Positions 25,610 to 35,423 of a stretch of DNA of 64,000 nucleotides are shown piece after piece. Within the stretch, counting starts at the first letter, position 1; each line of letters opens with the position of its first letter. The notes below the pieces were generated by a model. It had not been told where the DNA came from, did no database searches, and saw only the letters and a program-made list of their open reading frames with translations. Origin of the DNA: Listeria valentina (GTDB lineage Bacteria > Bacillota > Bacilli > Lactobacillales > Listeriaceae); contig NZ_JAATJW010000005.1 in NCBI RefSeq assembly GCF_011800755.1, positions 1 through 64,000 of the forward strand, written 5' to 3'. The position numbers and the translations under genes are program-made.

Positions 25610-27505
25610 TTGGATCTTTTAAAAATTAAGGATCCTGCCTTTTTGAAGAAGATGACGATTCCAGAGATGGAAGAACTTTCGGCAGAAATACGTAAATTTT
25701 TAATAGAATCAACTTCTGTTACAGGTGGTCATATCGGACCGAATCTTGGAGTCGTTGAACTAACGATTGCTTTGCATCATTCTTTTTCAAGCCCGCGAGA
25801 TAAATTTATTTTTGACGTTGGGCATCAGTCATATGTTCATAAAATACTGACAGGTAGGGCAGACCGTTTTGATACACTTCGCCAGCACGGCGGATTAGAT
25901 GGATTTCCAAAAAGAAAAGAATCCGAACATGATGTCTTTGAAACAGGGCACAGTTCGACTTCGCTTTCAGCGGCGGCTGGGATGGCGATTGCACGTGATA
26001 TTAAACATGAAGATTATCATGTCCTTCCAATTATCGGAGACGGTGCTTTAACGGGTGGAATGGCTCTTGAAGCGCTTAACCATATTGGAGACATGGGAAA
26101 AGAAGTCATTGTAATTTTAAATGATAATAATATGTCGATTGCACCAAATGTTGGGGCGATGCACAATATGCTTGGAAAATTGCGAACTTCAGGCAAGTTT
26201 AAGCGCGCCAAAAAAGATGTGGAACGGGCTATGAAACGAATTCCGCAAGCTGGGGACCGAATTGCTAATGCGGCGGAGCGAATTAAAGATAGTATCAAAT
26301 ATTTACTTGTTCAAGGAACTTTTTTCGAAGAAATGGGCTTTACTTATCTTGGACCTGTGAATGGTCATGATTATCAAGATTTGATCACGAACTTTGAGTT
26401 TTCGAAGAAGGTAAAAGGACCTACGTTGATTCATGTTGTGACGAAAAAGGGGAAAGGTTACGCGCCTGCTGAGACAGATAAAAGTGGAGCTTGGCACGGA
26501 ACAGGCCCTTATAAAATTGAAACAGGTGATTTTATTAAACCTGTTCTTGCAGCTGCTCCTTGGAGCGAAGTGATCAGTGACACCATTTTAGAGCTTGCGA
26601 AAGAAGATGAGCGAATTGTTGCGATTACGCCAGCAATGCCGGTTGGTTCTAAGCTTGAAAAATTTGCAGAAACATTTCCGGATCGCTTTTTTGACGTTGG
26701 AATCGCGGAACAACATGCTGTGACGCTTGCTGCTGGAATTGCCGCAGACGGGCTTAAACCATTTTTAGCAATTTATTCTACTTTCTTACAACGTGGCTAC
26801 GATCAAGTCGTTCATGATGTCGCACGTCAAAATTTAAGTGTTTTGATTGGGATTGATCGAGCTGGGCTTGTTGGCGGGGACGGGGAAACGCATCAAGGCG
26901 TTTTTGACATTGCATTCTTGCGCAGCATTCCCAATATGGTGATTGCGATGCCAAAAGATGAAAATGAAGCGTATCACTTGATTCAAACTGCGCATGCGTT
27001 TTCTGGTCCCTTTGCTTTGCGTTACCCGCGTGGTTCGGGAGCTGGTGTTGTAATCGAGAAGGATAAGGCAACTCTTCCGATTGGTAGTTGGGAAACGTTA
27101 ATTGAACCAGTCAATGCTGTTATTTTAACGTTTGGAACCACAATTGATATGGCGCTTTCAGCGGCAGAAACATTAAATAAACGAGGTCTTGGCGTAGGGG
27201 TTGTGAACGCACGCTTTATAAAACCGCTGGACGAAAAACTACTTCAAACTTTCTTAGAACGGAAGCTTGCCATTTTAACGGTTGAAGAGGCCGTTCTTGC
27301 AGGAGGTTTTGGTAGCAGTGTGCTTGAGTTTGCGGAGGAACAAGGTGCTTTAGACGCGCTCATTCACCGGATCGGCTTGCCAGACGAATTTATCAGCCAT
27401 GGTTCTGTTGACTTGCTATTGAAAGAAAACGGGATTTCGCGAGAAGCGATTGAACGGAAATTGGAAGAAATGCTCGGGTATTTCGGAAAGCTAGAGGCGA
27501 ACTAA
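25610..27505 (+). CDS. dxs: 1-deoxy-D-xylulose-5-phosphate synthase
   Basis: A 631-residue thiamine-diphosphate enzyme that joins pyruvate and glyceraldehyde 3-phosphate in the first step of the MEP pathway. It shows [33 protein letters not shown], the ThDP motif [15 protein letters not shown], and the transketolase domain with [15 protein letters not shown]. The start is TTG at 25610 with a weak purine-rich stretch upstream. tlyA begins 4 nt downstream, a linkage common in Firmicutes. Confidence 0.95.
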   Translation: MDLLKIKDPAFLKKMTIPEMEELSAEIRKFLIESTSVTGGHIGPNLGVVELTIALHHSFSSPRDKFIFDVGHQSYVHKILTGRADRFDTLRQHGGLDGFPKRKESEHDVFETGHSSTSLSAAAGMAIARDIKHEDYHVLPIIGDGALTGGMALEALNHIGDMGKEVIVILNDNNMSIAPNVGAMHNMLGKLRTSGKFKRAKKDVERAMKRIPQAGDRIANAAERIKDSIKYLLVQGTFFEEMGFTYLGPVNGHDYQDLITNFEFSKKVKGPTLIHVVTKKGKGYAPAETDKSGAWHGTGPYKIETGDFIKPVLAAAPWSEVISDTILELAKEDERIVAITPAMPVGSKLEKFAETFPDRFFDVGIAEQHAVTLAAGIAADGLKPFLAIYSTFLQRGYDQVVHDVARQNLSVLIGIDRAGLVGGDGETHQGVFDIAFLRSIPNMVIAMPKDENEAYHLIQTAHAFSGPFALRYPRGSGAGVVIEKDKATLPIGSWETLIEPVNAVILTFGTTIDMALSAAETLNKRGLGVGVVNARFIKPLDEKLLQTFLERKLAILTVEEAVLAGGFGSSVLEFAEEQGALDALIHRIGLPDEFISHGSVDLLLKENGISREAIERKLEEMLGYFGKLEAN

Positions 27506-27509
27506 GAAA

Positions 27510-28346
27510 ATGAATGTGAAAAAAGAACGTGCGGATGTGCTGCTTGTTGAACAAGGGCTATTTGAAACACGAGAAAAAGCAAAGCGGGCGATCATGGCTG
27601 GCATTGTTTATCGCACAGATACGCGTGTTGATAAGCCAGGGGAGAAGATCCCTGTGGATAGCGAGCTACGGATTAAAGGCGAAACGCTTCCTTATGTGAG
27701 CCGTGGTGGATTAAAACTTGAAAAAGCACTGAAGGTTTTTGATTTTAAAGTTAAAGATAAATTGATGCTTGATATTGGAGCGTCAACGGGTGGTTTTACA
27801 GATTGCGCGCTTCAAAATGGAGCCAAACATTCTTACGCGCTAGATGTTGGCTACAATCAGCTCGCGTGGAAACTTCGGAGCGATGACCGAGTAACCGTGA
27901 TGGAGCGGACAAATTTCCGCCATGTTACACCAGCAGATTTCAATGAAGGGCTTGCAGAATTTGCAACGATTGATGTTTCTTTTATTTCCTTGAAATTGAT
28001 TTTGCCAGTGCTTCGAACTGTTCTTGTGCCAAGCGGAGACGTTATGACATTAATTAAACCACAATTTGAAGCTGGAAAAGAACAGGTGGGTAAAAAAGGA
28101 ATTATTCGTGATCCGAAAATTCATGAGGCAGTTGTGAATGAAATTTTAACGTTTGCTCAAGGTATTGGCTATACGATTCGCGGTTTGGATTATTCGCCAA
28201 TTACGGGCGGAGAAGGAAATATTGAATTTATTGCTCATTTAACTTGGACGGGAAATGAAAATGAACCGGGAGAAAGCTTGCTTGTTTCGAATGCAGTTGA
28301 ACAAGTTGTGCAAAAAGCTCACCTTGAACTTGATAAGAAGAAGTAA
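27510..28346 (+). CDS. TlyA-family rRNA 2'-O-methyltransferase/hemolysin-like protein
   Basis: A 278-residue protein with an N-terminal S4 RNA-binding domain (about 4-65) and an FtsJ-type methyltransferase domain with the SAM loop LDIGASTGGFTDCAL. The conserved acidic and basic residues of the fold are present (YALDVGYNQLAWKLR). Members methylate ribosomal RNA, though some were first called hemolysins. It is equivalent to B. subtilis YqxC and is cotranscribed with dxs. Confidence 0.9.
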   Translation: MNVKKERADVLLVEQGLFETREKAKRAIMAGIVYRTDTRVDKPGEKIPVDSELRIKGETLPYVSRGGLKLEKALKVFDFKVKDKLMLDIGASTGGFTDCALQNGAKHSYALDVGYNQLAWKLRSDDRVTVMERTNFRHVTPADFNEGLAEFATIDVSFISLKLILPVLRTVLVPSGDVMTLIKPQFEAGKEQVGKKGIIRDPKIHEAVVNEILTFAQGIGYTIRGLDYSPITGGEGNIEFIAHLTWTGNENEPGESLLVSNAVEQVVQKAHLELDKKK

Positions 28347-28384
28347 AAAATGGAGACCACTCGTTGAGTGTGTCTCCATTTTTT
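28345..28384 (+). terminator. Intrinsic terminator after tlyA
   Basis: AAAAAATGGAGAC and GTCTCCATTTTTT form a long stem with an inner CACTC/GAGTG helix, ending in T. It can act in both directions. Confidence 0.9.
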
Positions 28385-28451
28385 AGTGGAATTTGGGAAA
28401 GTAAGTGGATTCTATAAATTTTAGAAGCTATTTTTGATTTTCATGTATCAA

Positions 28452-28469
28452 CATGAATAAAATATCTTT
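28452..28469 (+). promoter_or_regulatory. Candidate ARG box upstream of argR
   Basis: CATGAATAAAATATCTTT agrees with the left part of the Bacillus ARG box (CATGAATAAAAATTCAAG) for 11 consecutive bases. It lies about 110 nt before argR, so it may mediate autoregulation. Confidence 0.4.
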
Positions 28470-28563
28470 GCATTTTAAAAAACTAATTAGCGTTAAATTC
28501 GTGACTTTATGCGTTTTTTTCGATAAGATGGAGTTAGAAAAAATTTCGTGAGGTGAAAAAATT

Positions 28564-29013
28564 ATGAATAAAGGGCATCGTCATATTATTATTCGTGAGC
28601 TCGTTACTTCGAATGAGATCGACACGCAAGAAGAACTCGTTGATTTACTTCAAGAACGTGGAGTAAAAGTTACACAAGCTACGATTTCGCGTGATATTAA
28701 AGAACTTCATTTGGTCAAAGTCCCAACGCAAAATGGAACTTACAAATACAGTTTGCCTGCAGATAACAAATTCAATCCGCAGCAAAAGCTTAAACGTGCT
28801 TTAGTAGATTGCTTTATTAGCGTAGATACTGTGCAATTTATCTTGATCTTAAAAGTGATGCCGGGAAACGGAAATGCGATCGGTGCTCTGCTTGATAATT
28901 TAAACTGGCCAGAAAAAGCTGGTACACTTTGCGGAGACGATACGTGTCTAATTATTTGTCGCTCGGATACTGAAGCCAAGAGAGTGGCAGAACGATTAGT
29001 TGAAATGCTTTAA
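28564..29013 (+). CDS. argR: Arginine repressor (AhrC/ArgR)
   Basis: A 149-residue regulator that represses arginine synthesis genes when arginine is bound. It has the N-terminal winged helix with [16 protein letters not shown] (about 38-53) and the C-terminal arginine-binding and hexamerisation domain with [13 protein letters not shown] and [12 protein letters not shown]. The gene stands right before recN, as in other Bacilli. The upstream gap has a candidate ARG box. Confidence 0.95.
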   Translation: MNKGHRHIIIRELVTSNEIDTQEELVDLLQERGVKVTQATISRDIKELHLVKVPTQNGTYKYSLPADNKFNPQQKLKRALVDCFISVDTVQFILILKVMPGNGNAIGALLDNLNWPEKAGTLCGDDTCLIICRSDTEAKRVAERLVEML

Positions 29014-29030
29014 TGGAAGGTGAGGAAGGG

Positions 29031-30722
29031 ATGTTACAAGAGTTAACCATTCATAATTTTGCGATCATCGAGTCCCTCTCCCTTTCTTTTGAGGAAGGGA
29101 TGACCGTTTTAACTGGGGAAACAGGTGCAGGAAAGTCGATCATTATTGATGCGCTTGGTCTTTTAGTTGGCGGAAGAGGATCTAGCCAGTTGATTCGCCA
29201 TGGCGAAGATAAACTTTCGCTTGAAGGCTTATTTCAGCTTTCCAATGAAAATCAAGCGCTTGAATCGTTGCTTTCCGAAAGTGGCATTGATTTTTCTGAT
29301 GGCATGGTAGTGCTTGAACGAACGGTTTTTAAATCTGGTAAGAACATCTGTCGCGTTAATGGGAAACTGGTTACAACGGGTTTATTACGTGATGTCGGCG
29401 CAAAATTATTAGATATTCATACGCAACACGAGCATCAAGAACTTATGCAAGATGAGTTTCACTTAAGTTTACTTGACCGGTTTGCTGGTCAAACGCTAGC
29501 AAAATCAGTTCAGGCATATCAAATAACCTTTGCGAAATACAAACAAGCTGAAAAGGAATTCCACCATTTTACACAAAACGAACGTGAACTCGCACAACGC
29601 CTTGATATGTTGCGATTCCAAGAGCAAGAGATTGCTGCAGCCAATCTGGAAAGTGGTGAGGAGGAAAGACTAGCTGAGCAAAAAAATCGGTTAGTCAACT
29701 TTGAAAAGCTTTCTGAAAGTTTGAGTGCTGCTTACAATGCTTTAACGGGAGAACCAGGGGGATTGACCTTTACAGGTGAAGCCATGCGTGAACTAGAAGC
29801 GGCAAGCTCAGTTACAAGTGATTATCGTACGCTTGAAGAAAACGTTGCTTCTAGTTATTATCAACTGGAAGATGCTGTTTCAGAAATTCGTCAAGCACTG
29901 GATCAGTTAGAATTCCAGCCAGATGAACTGAATGAAATTGAAAATCGATTGGCTGAACTGAGTCAGTTAAAACGAAAATACGGGAAGACGATAGACGATA
30001 TCATTCAATATTATGAAGAAATTACAGCGGAAATTGATCAACTTGAAAATAGTGAACAAAGCGTTGGAAAACTGGAAGAAAAAGTGGAACAATGGAAAGC
30101 AAAAACAAAAGAACAAGCGGAATCCTTAACGAAAATTCGCCATAAAGCAGCTGGAAAACTAGAAAAACAAATTAAGCAAGAACTCAATCAGTTGTATATG
30201 GAAAAGGCCGTTTTTGAAGTACATTTTACAAAGTCTAGAGAGTTTCAGGAAACAGGACAGGATGAAGTGGTATTTTACATTTCAACCAATCCAGGTGAAC
30301 CGGCAAAACCGCTGTCCAAAGTAGCATCGGGCGGTGAACTTTCTCGAATGATGCTAGCGCTTAAGACGATTTTTTCAAGGCATCAAGGCATCACATCGAT
30401 TATTTTTGATGAAGTGGACACTGGCGTAAGTGGACGCGTAGCACAAGCGATTGCGGAAAAAATCTATGCAGTTTCTGTAGGATCACAGGTTCTTTGTATT
30501 TCTCATTTGCCACAAGTAGCTGCCATGGCAGATCACCATTTTTATATTACGAAACAAGTTCAAAACAATCGGACTATCACACACGTAGAAAAAATCACTG
30601 GTAAAGAAAAAGTGCTTGAAATTGGTCGAATGATTGCGGGAACAGAAATTACTGAACTTGCTAAGCAGCATGCGGAAGAAATGATTGAGCAAGCAAATGC
30701 TATCAAGAAAATCAGTGAATAA
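29031..30722 (+). CDS. recN: DNA repair protein RecN
   Basis: A 563-residue SMC-like ATPase that acts early in double-strand break repair. It has Walker A GETGAGKSIIIDAL near residue 30, a long central coiled coil (about 150-370), the signature SGGELSRMMLALK and Walker B IIFDEVDTGVSG. I chose the ATG at 29031 because AAGGTGAGG lies before it; the ATG at 29013 overlaps the argR stop and has no binding site. Confidence 0.94.
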   Translation: MLQELTIHNFAIIESLSLSFEEGMTVLTGETGAGKSIIIDALGLLVGGRGSSQLIRHGEDKLSLEGLFQLSNENQALESLLSESGIDFSDGMVVLERTVFKSGKNICRVNGKLVTTGLLRDVGAKLLDIHTQHEHQELMQDEFHLSLLDRFAGQTLAKSVQAYQITFAKYKQAEKEFHHFTQNERELAQRLDMLRFQEQEIAAANLESGEEERLAEQKNRLVNFEKLSESLSAAYNALTGEPGGLTFTGEAMRELEAASSVTSDYRTLEENVASSYYQLEDAVSEIRQALDQLEFQPDELNEIENRLAELSQLKRKYGKTIDDIIQYYEEITAEIDQLENSEQSVGKLEEKVEQWKAKTKEQAESLTKIRHKAAGKLEKQIKQELNQLYMEKAVFEVHFTKSREFQETGQDEVVFYISTNPGEPAKPLSKVASGGELSRMMLALKTIFSRHQGITSIIFDEVDTGVSGRVAQAIAEKIYAVSVGSQVLCISHLPQVAAMADHHFYITKQVQNNRTITHVEKITGKEKVLEIGRMIAGTEITELAKQHAEEMIEQANAIKKISE

Positions 30723-30733
30723 AATAAAACGGC

Positions 30734-30762
30734 TTGCATGTGGAAGAGTTTTTGTTTAAAAT
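30734..30762 (+). promoter_or_regulatory. Promoter of the ptb-bkd operon
   Basis: TTGCAT (30734-30739) and TAAAAT (30757-30762) are 17 nt apart. I see no -24/-12 sigma-54 element here, unlike the B. subtilis bkd operon. Confidence 0.65.
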
Positions 30763-30849
30763 GAAAAGGTAGTTTTTAACACCAGGTCATAAAAACAGAT
30801 GCTAATTCCTAGCAAGCCCTTTTTGTGTAAAATCAAAGGGGGAAAGATT

Positions 30850-31710
30850 TTGGAAAAAGAGTCGGTTTTAAAAACGAGTTTCGCCAAAAAACGAATTTAT
30901 GCAGTAGCAGGAGCAAGCGATCCTGTAATTAAGCAAACGGTTGACTTAGCTCTGCAAAACGATTTAGGAGAATTCCTTTTATTTGGACCTGGAGAGCTTA
31001 TCTATGACGAGCAAAAAGTAAAAGTTATTCCAGCTAGTTCAGATGAAGAAGCAGCTAAACTGGCTGTTCAAGCAGTTAGAGCTGGAGAAGCCGATGTGCT
31101 TGTAAAAGGCTTTGTGCCGACTGCAACCGTACTTCGTGCTGTTCTTCAAAGAGAAACGGGTTTACGAACAGATAAATTGTTATCTCAAATCGCCATGTTT
31201 GAACTGCCGAGTTATTCGAAACCACTTTTTATCACAGACTGCGCGATGAATATTGCCCCAACACTAGAAGAAAAGAAACAAATTACACTAAATGCAATTG
31301 ATGCAGTTCGTAAATTTGGCGTTTCTGAACCTAAAGTCGTTTTTTTAAGTGCGGTTGAACAAGTGACCGAAAAGATGCCTTCAACCGTTGATGCTGCGTC
31401 ACTAGTTGACTTTGTAAACCAAACTTATCCGGAACTCGAAGTGGCAGGGCCGCTTGCATTTGATGCCGCGATTTCGAAGGAAGCCGCTTTACATAAAGGC
31501 ATCGAAAATGCTGCAGCAGGAGATGCTGACTTAATCGTTGTGCCCAACATCGAAACTGGAAATGCTCTTTATAAGGCGCTTGTTTATTTTGGGAATGCTC
31601 ATGTTGCAAGTTCTGTTATTGGTGCTAAAGCGCCCGTAGTGATTTCTTCACGAAGTGATTCCGCTGAAAACAAATTGCTTTCGTTTTTGTTAACTGGCAG
31701 AATGGTCTGA
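30850..31710 (+). CDS. ptb: Phosphate butyryltransferase
   Basis: A 286-residue enzyme that converts branched acyl-CoA or butyryl-CoA to the acyl phosphate. It is the first gene of the branched-chain keto-acid operon. I start it at TTG 30850, behind AAAGGGGG, giving MEKESVLKTSFAKKRIYAVAGAS; the longer frame from 30799 runs through the leader. The phosphotransacetylase-type fold is supported by VKGFVPTATVLRAVL and FITDCAMNIAP. A gap of 168 nt separates it from buk. Confidence 0.9.
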   Translation: MEKESVLKTSFAKKRIYAVAGASDPVIKQTVDLALQNDLGEFLLFGPGELIYDEQKVKVIPASSDEEAAKLAVQAVRAGEADVLVKGFVPTATVLRAVLQRETGLRTDKLLSQIAMFELPSYSKPLFITDCAMNIAPTLEEKKQITLNAIDAVRKFGVSEPKVVFLSAVEQVTEKMPSTVDAASLVDFVNQTYPELEVAGPLAFDAAISKEAALHKGIENAAAGDADLIVVPNIETGNALYKALVYFGNAHVASSVIGAKAPVVISSRSDSAENKLLSFLLTGRMV

Positions 31711-31783
31711 ATATGATAAACAAATGTGAATAAAGCGTTTTCTTTATTTTTGAAGCAAAGCCTTTTTTTCTTCCAAATCCCCA

Positions 31784-31792
31784 TGTTACAAT
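31784..31792 (+). promoter_or_regulatory. Internal promoter upstream of buk
   Basis: TGT-TACAAT forms an extended -10 element about 87 nt before buk. A weak AATAAAG/CTTTATT hairpin with a T-rich tail precedes it, so buk may have separate expression. Confidence 0.45.
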
Positions 31793-31878
31793 AGTGCTGA
31801 ATAGACTGACAACATCAATCAAATTTCACAAATTCGATTGATTCTGAGGACTCACCTAAAAAACGAAGGGGGTATAAC

Positions 31879-32946
31879 ATGAGCCACACAGTTTTAGCTA
31901 TCAATCCTGGTTCTACTTCGACTAAGATTGCGGTTTATGATGGAGAAGAACTTCGCTTTGAAGAGGAAATGCGTCACTCCTATGAAAAACTGAAACAGTT
32001 TGAAAGTATCCTAAGTCAATTGGAGTTTCGTAAAAGTAAGATTCTTGACAGGCTAAATGCGCGAGATTTTGATCTTAATGAGTTAGATGCCGTTGTCGGT
32101 CGAGGTGGTTTACTTAGACCGTTAAAGGGAGGTACTTATGAAGTAAGCGATCAAATGGTGAAGGATTTACAGATTGGTATTTCGGGTCAGCATGCTAGTA
32201 ATTTAGGTGGATTAATAGCGAAAGAATTAAGCGATTCACTTGGTAAAAAAGCTTATATTGTTGATCCTGTTGTCGTAGATGAATTGATTCCAGTATCCCG
32301 AATTTCTGGACATAAAGACTATGAACGCATTAGCATTTTTCATGCGCTCAACCATAAAGCAACGGCTCGTAAAGTCGCACGCGAGCTTTCGACGACTTAT
32401 GAAGAGAGTCGCTTTGTCATCGCTCACTTGGGCGGAGGCATTTCTGTTGCAGCTCACATGAACGGAGAAGCGATTGATGTGAATAATGCCCTTGGTGGTG
32501 AAGGACCTTTTAGCCCAGAACGCTCCGGCACACTTCCTTTATCTACTTTTCTTGAATCGTGTTTTCAAGAAGGCATGACGAAAGAAAAGTTGGAAAAACA
32601 ATTGATTGGGGAAGGCGGTATGGTTTCTTATTTTGGAACCAATAACATGCTTGCGATTGAAGAGCGAATTGAAGCGCAGGATGAAGAAGCGGAACTTATT
32701 TTTAAAGCCATGGCCTATCAAGTTGCAAAAGAAATAGCAGCGGTCTCTATCCATTTCAAAGGGGATCTGGATGCGATTATTTTAACGGGTGGGCTTGCGA
32801 AAAGTACGAGATTTACGCAGCAAGTCTCAGAACTCGTTTCTTGGATCGGTAAGGTGATCATCTCACCAGGAGAAGATGAATTACTCGCGTTAAATGAAGG
32901 CACTCAGCGGGTTCTTGCGAAAGAAGAAACAGCGAAAGTCTATTAA
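31879..32946 (+). CDS. buk: Butyrate kinase (branched-chain fatty acid kinase)
   Basis: A 355-residue acetokinase-family enzyme that transfers phosphate from acyl phosphate to ADP, completing the step begun by Ptb. Conserved regions are LAINPGSTSTKIAVYDGE, GRGGLLRPLKGGTYEV, AHLGGGISVAAH and the C-terminal ILTGGLAKS. GGGGGT precedes the ATG. It is followed by lpd after 14 nt, showing that the pathway from branched keto acids is encoded as one cluster. Confidence 0.94.
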   Translation: MSHTVLAINPGSTSTKIAVYDGEELRFEEEMRHSYEKLKQFESILSQLEFRKSKILDRLNARDFDLNELDAVVGRGGLLRPLKGGTYEVSDQMVKDLQIGISGQHASNLGGLIAKELSDSLGKKAYIVDPVVVDELIPVSRISGHKDYERISIFHALNHKATARKVARELSTTYEESRFVIAHLGGGISVAAHMNGEAIDVNNALGGEGPFSPERSGTLPLSTFLESCFQEGMTKEKLEKQLIGEGGMVSYFGTNNMLAIEERIEAQDEEAELIFKAMAYQVAKEIAAVSIHFKGDLDAIILTGGLAKSTRFTQQVSELVSWIGKVIISPGEDELLALNEGTQRVLAKEETAKVY

Positions 32947-32960
32947 AAGGAGGAACAAGA

Positions 32961-34388
32961 ATGGCAAAAGAATATGATGTGGTCGTTTTAGGTGGCGGAA
33001 CAGGAGGATATGTAGCAGCAATTGAAGCAGCTAAAAAAGGTCTTAGTGTAGCTGTTGTTGAGAAGGACCGTCTAGGCGGTACTTGTTTACACCGTGGTTG
33101 TATCCCAAGTAAAGCGTTACTTCGCTCTGCTGAAGTTTTTCAAACGGTAAAAAGAGCAGAAGAGTTTGGTGTCGCAGTCGAAGGAAATGCATCTGTTAAT
33201 TTCCTCAAAGCGATTGAACGCAAAAATCAAATTGTCGATCAGTTAACGAATGGGATTCATCAGTTGTTTAAAAAAGGAAAAATTGATCTTTATGAAGGAA
33301 CTGGAACTATTCTTGGACCTTCCATTTTTTCGCCAACTGCGGGGACGATTTCGATTGAATTTAATGATGGCTCTGAAAACGAAATGATTATACCTAAAAA
33401 CTTGATTATTGCAACGGGTTCAAGACCACGTTCTTTAAAAGGACTAGAGCTAGACGAAAAAGATGTCTTTTCTTCTGACGGAGCCTTACAAATGGAAGAA
33501 TTGCCTAAGTCGATTTTGATTGTTGGTGGCGGCGTAATCGGTATGGAATGGGCATCGATGTTACATGACTTTGGCGTAGATGTAACGGTTCTTGAATATG
33601 CGGATCGAATTGTTCCAACTGAAGATCAAGAAATTTCAAAAGAGCTTACACGTCTCTTTAAGAAAAAGAAAATCAAGATGGTAACAAGTGCTGAGGTTCA
33701 ACCGGATTCGCTTGTTAAACAAGATGGTTCCGTTACGATTGAAGCTATTGTGAAAGGTGAGACGCAAAGCTTTACGGCTGAGAAGATGCTTGTTTCAGTA
33801 GGTCGAGCTGCTAATGTGGAAAATATCGGATTAGAAAATACAGATATCGTTGTTGAACGTGGCTTCATTCAAGTCAATGAACGATTCCAAACAAAAGAAA
33901 GTCATATTTTTGCAATTGGAGACTGCATTCCAACTATGCAACTAGCGCATGTTGCGATGCACGAAGGCATTATTGCAGCAAGCTATATTGCTGGAGAAGC
34001 GGTTGAAGAGCTAGATTATGACCTTGTACCGCGCTGTATTTACACTTCCCCTGAAATTGCTAGTGTTGGGATTAGTGAGGAAACGGCAAAAGAACGCGGC
34101 TATGAAGTGAAAAAAGGAAAATTCTTCTTCCGTGGAATCGGAAAGGCACTTGTATTTGGCGAATCCGACGGCTTTATTAAAGTGATTGCTGATAAAAAAA
34201 CGGATGACTTACTCGGCGTTTCCATGATTGGCCCGCATGTAACTGACATGATTAGTGAAGCAGCACTTGCTCAGGTGTTAAACGCTACACCATGGGAAAT
34301 CGGGGAAACGATTCACCCGCACCCAACGCTTTCGGAAGCATTTGGTGAAGCAGCACTTGCTGTCGATGGCAATCAAATTCATGGCTAA
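32961..34388 (+). CDS. lpdA: Dihydrolipoyl dehydrogenase of the branched-chain keto-acid complex
   Basis: A 475-residue flavoprotein (E3) that reoxidises the lipoyl arm of BkdB and makes NADH. It shows the FAD loop VVLGGGTGGYVAAIEAAKKG, the redox pair GGTCLHRGCIPSK (CxxxxC), the NAD-binding VGGGVIGMEW and the C-terminal HPHPTLSEAF with the catalytic His. AGGAGG precedes the ATG. It corresponds to B. subtilis BfmBC/LpdV. Confidence 0.95.
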   Translation: MAKEYDVVVLGGGTGGYVAAIEAAKKGLSVAVVEKDRLGGTCLHRGCIPSKALLRSAEVFQTVKRAEEFGVAVEGNASVNFLKAIERKNQIVDQLTNGIHQLFKKGKIDLYEGTGTILGPSIFSPTAGTISIEFNDGSENEMIIPKNLIIATGSRPRSLKGLELDEKDVFSSDGALQMEELPKSILIVGGGVIGMEWASMLHDFGVDVTVLEYADRIVPTEDQEISKELTRLFKKKKIKMVTSAEVQPDSLVKQDGSVTIEAIVKGETQSFTAEKMLVSVGRAANVENIGLENTDIVVERGFIQVNERFQTKESHIFAIGDCIPTMQLAHVAMHEGIIAASYIAGEAVEELDYDLVPRCIYTSPEIASVGISEETAKERGYEVKKGKFFFRGIGKALVFGESDGFIKVIADKKTDDLLGVSMIGPHVTDMISEAALAQVLNATPWEIGETIHPHPTLSEAFGEAALAVDGNQIHG

Positions 34389-34421
34389 AAAATGAACTTG
34401 GAAAGTATAGGAGGAACGATA

Positions 34422-35420
34422 ATGGCTTTAAAAGATACGGGTTTGTCAAAAGAAAAATTATATGAAATGTTTCGAACGACTTTACTCGCAAGAAGACTGG
34501 ATGAACGAATTTGGCTTTTAAATCGTTCGGGGAAAATCCCGTTCACGATTTCTGGACAAGGGCAAGAAATTGCGCAAATTGGTGCAGCTTACGCGTTTGA
34601 TTTGGATAAGGATTATTGTCTACCTTATTATCGTGATTTGGCAGTTGTGCTTGCTTTTGGAATGACGGCACAAGATATCATGCTTTCCGCATTTGCGAAA
34701 GCTGAAGATCCAAACTCGGGTGGTAGACAAATGCCTTCTCACTTTGGACAAAAGAAAAATCGAATTGTGACACAAAGTTCACCGGTTACAACTCAGTTCC
34801 CGCATGCTGCCGGAATTGGACTAGCCGCTCAGATGGCAGGCGATGATATTGTAGCTTATACATCGACGGGGGAAGGTTCTTCTAACCAAGGAGATTTCCA
34901 TGAAGGAATTAACTTTGCAAGTGTTCATAAATTGCCTGTTGTGTACGTGATCCACAATAACAAATATGCGATTAGTGTCCCTGCCGAAAAACAATACGCT
35001 GCAGAAAAATTGTCAGACAGGGCGCTAGGTTACGGAATTCCTGGCGTGCGCGTAGACGGGAACAACATGTCGGAAGTCTATCTTGCTTTTAAAGAAGCAG
35101 CGGACCGTGCAAGAAAGGGAGAAGGGCCAACGCTAATTGAGACGGTTTCTTACCGGTTTACGCCGCACTCCTCAGATGATGATGACCGCTCTTACCGAAC
35201 TCGTGAAGAAGTGGAAAGTGCCAAAGCAAATGATCCGTTAACGATTTTCAAAAACGAGCTGCTTGAAGAAGGCTTTTTAACGGAAGCGGATGTGGAAACA
35301 CTTGAAAAAGAAATCACAAAAGAAGTGAATGAAGCGACTGAGTATGCGGAAAATGCGCCTTACTCGGAGCCAGAATCAGCACTTCGCTTTGTGTATGAAG
35401 AACATACGGGGGAGGAATAA
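34422..35420 (+). CDS. bkdAA: Branched-chain 2-oxoacid dehydrogenase E1 alpha subunit
   Basis: A 332-residue ThDP-dependent subunit. The start is the ATG at 34422 behind TAGGAGG; the frame extends 10 codons further without a site. The ThDP region is STGEGSSNQGDFHEGINFAS, ending near NNKYAIS, and the phosphorylatable-loop-like RFTPHSSDDDDRSYR follows. It decarboxylates keto acids from Leu, Ile and Val. BkdAB follows after 3 nt. Confidence 0.95.
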   Translation: MALKDTGLSKEKLYEMFRTTLLARRLDERIWLLNRSGKIPFTISGQGQEIAQIGAAYAFDLDKDYCLPYYRDLAVVLAFGMTAQDIMLSAFAKAEDPNSGGRQMPSHFGQKKNRIVTQSSPVTTQFPHAAGIGLAAQMAGDDIVAYTSTGEGSSNQGDFHEGINFASVHKLPVVYVIHNNKYAISVPAEKQYAAEKLSDRALGYGIPGVRVDGNNMSEVYLAFKEAADRARKGEGPTLIETVSYRFTPHSSDDDDRSYRTREEVESAKANDPLTIFKNELLEEGFLTEADVETLEKEITKEVNEATEYAENAPYSEPESALRFVYEEHTGEE

Positions 35421-35423
35421 AGG

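Noticed and set aside
30723-30849. Sigma-54 type promoter for the bkd operon
   Set aside because: No TGGCAC-N5-TTGCA element is present; a normal sigma-A pair is seen instead.
31816-31840. AATTT-CAC-AAATT as a CodY site before buk
   Set aside because: The spacing and central bases do not fit the CodY consensus; kept only as an inverted repeat.
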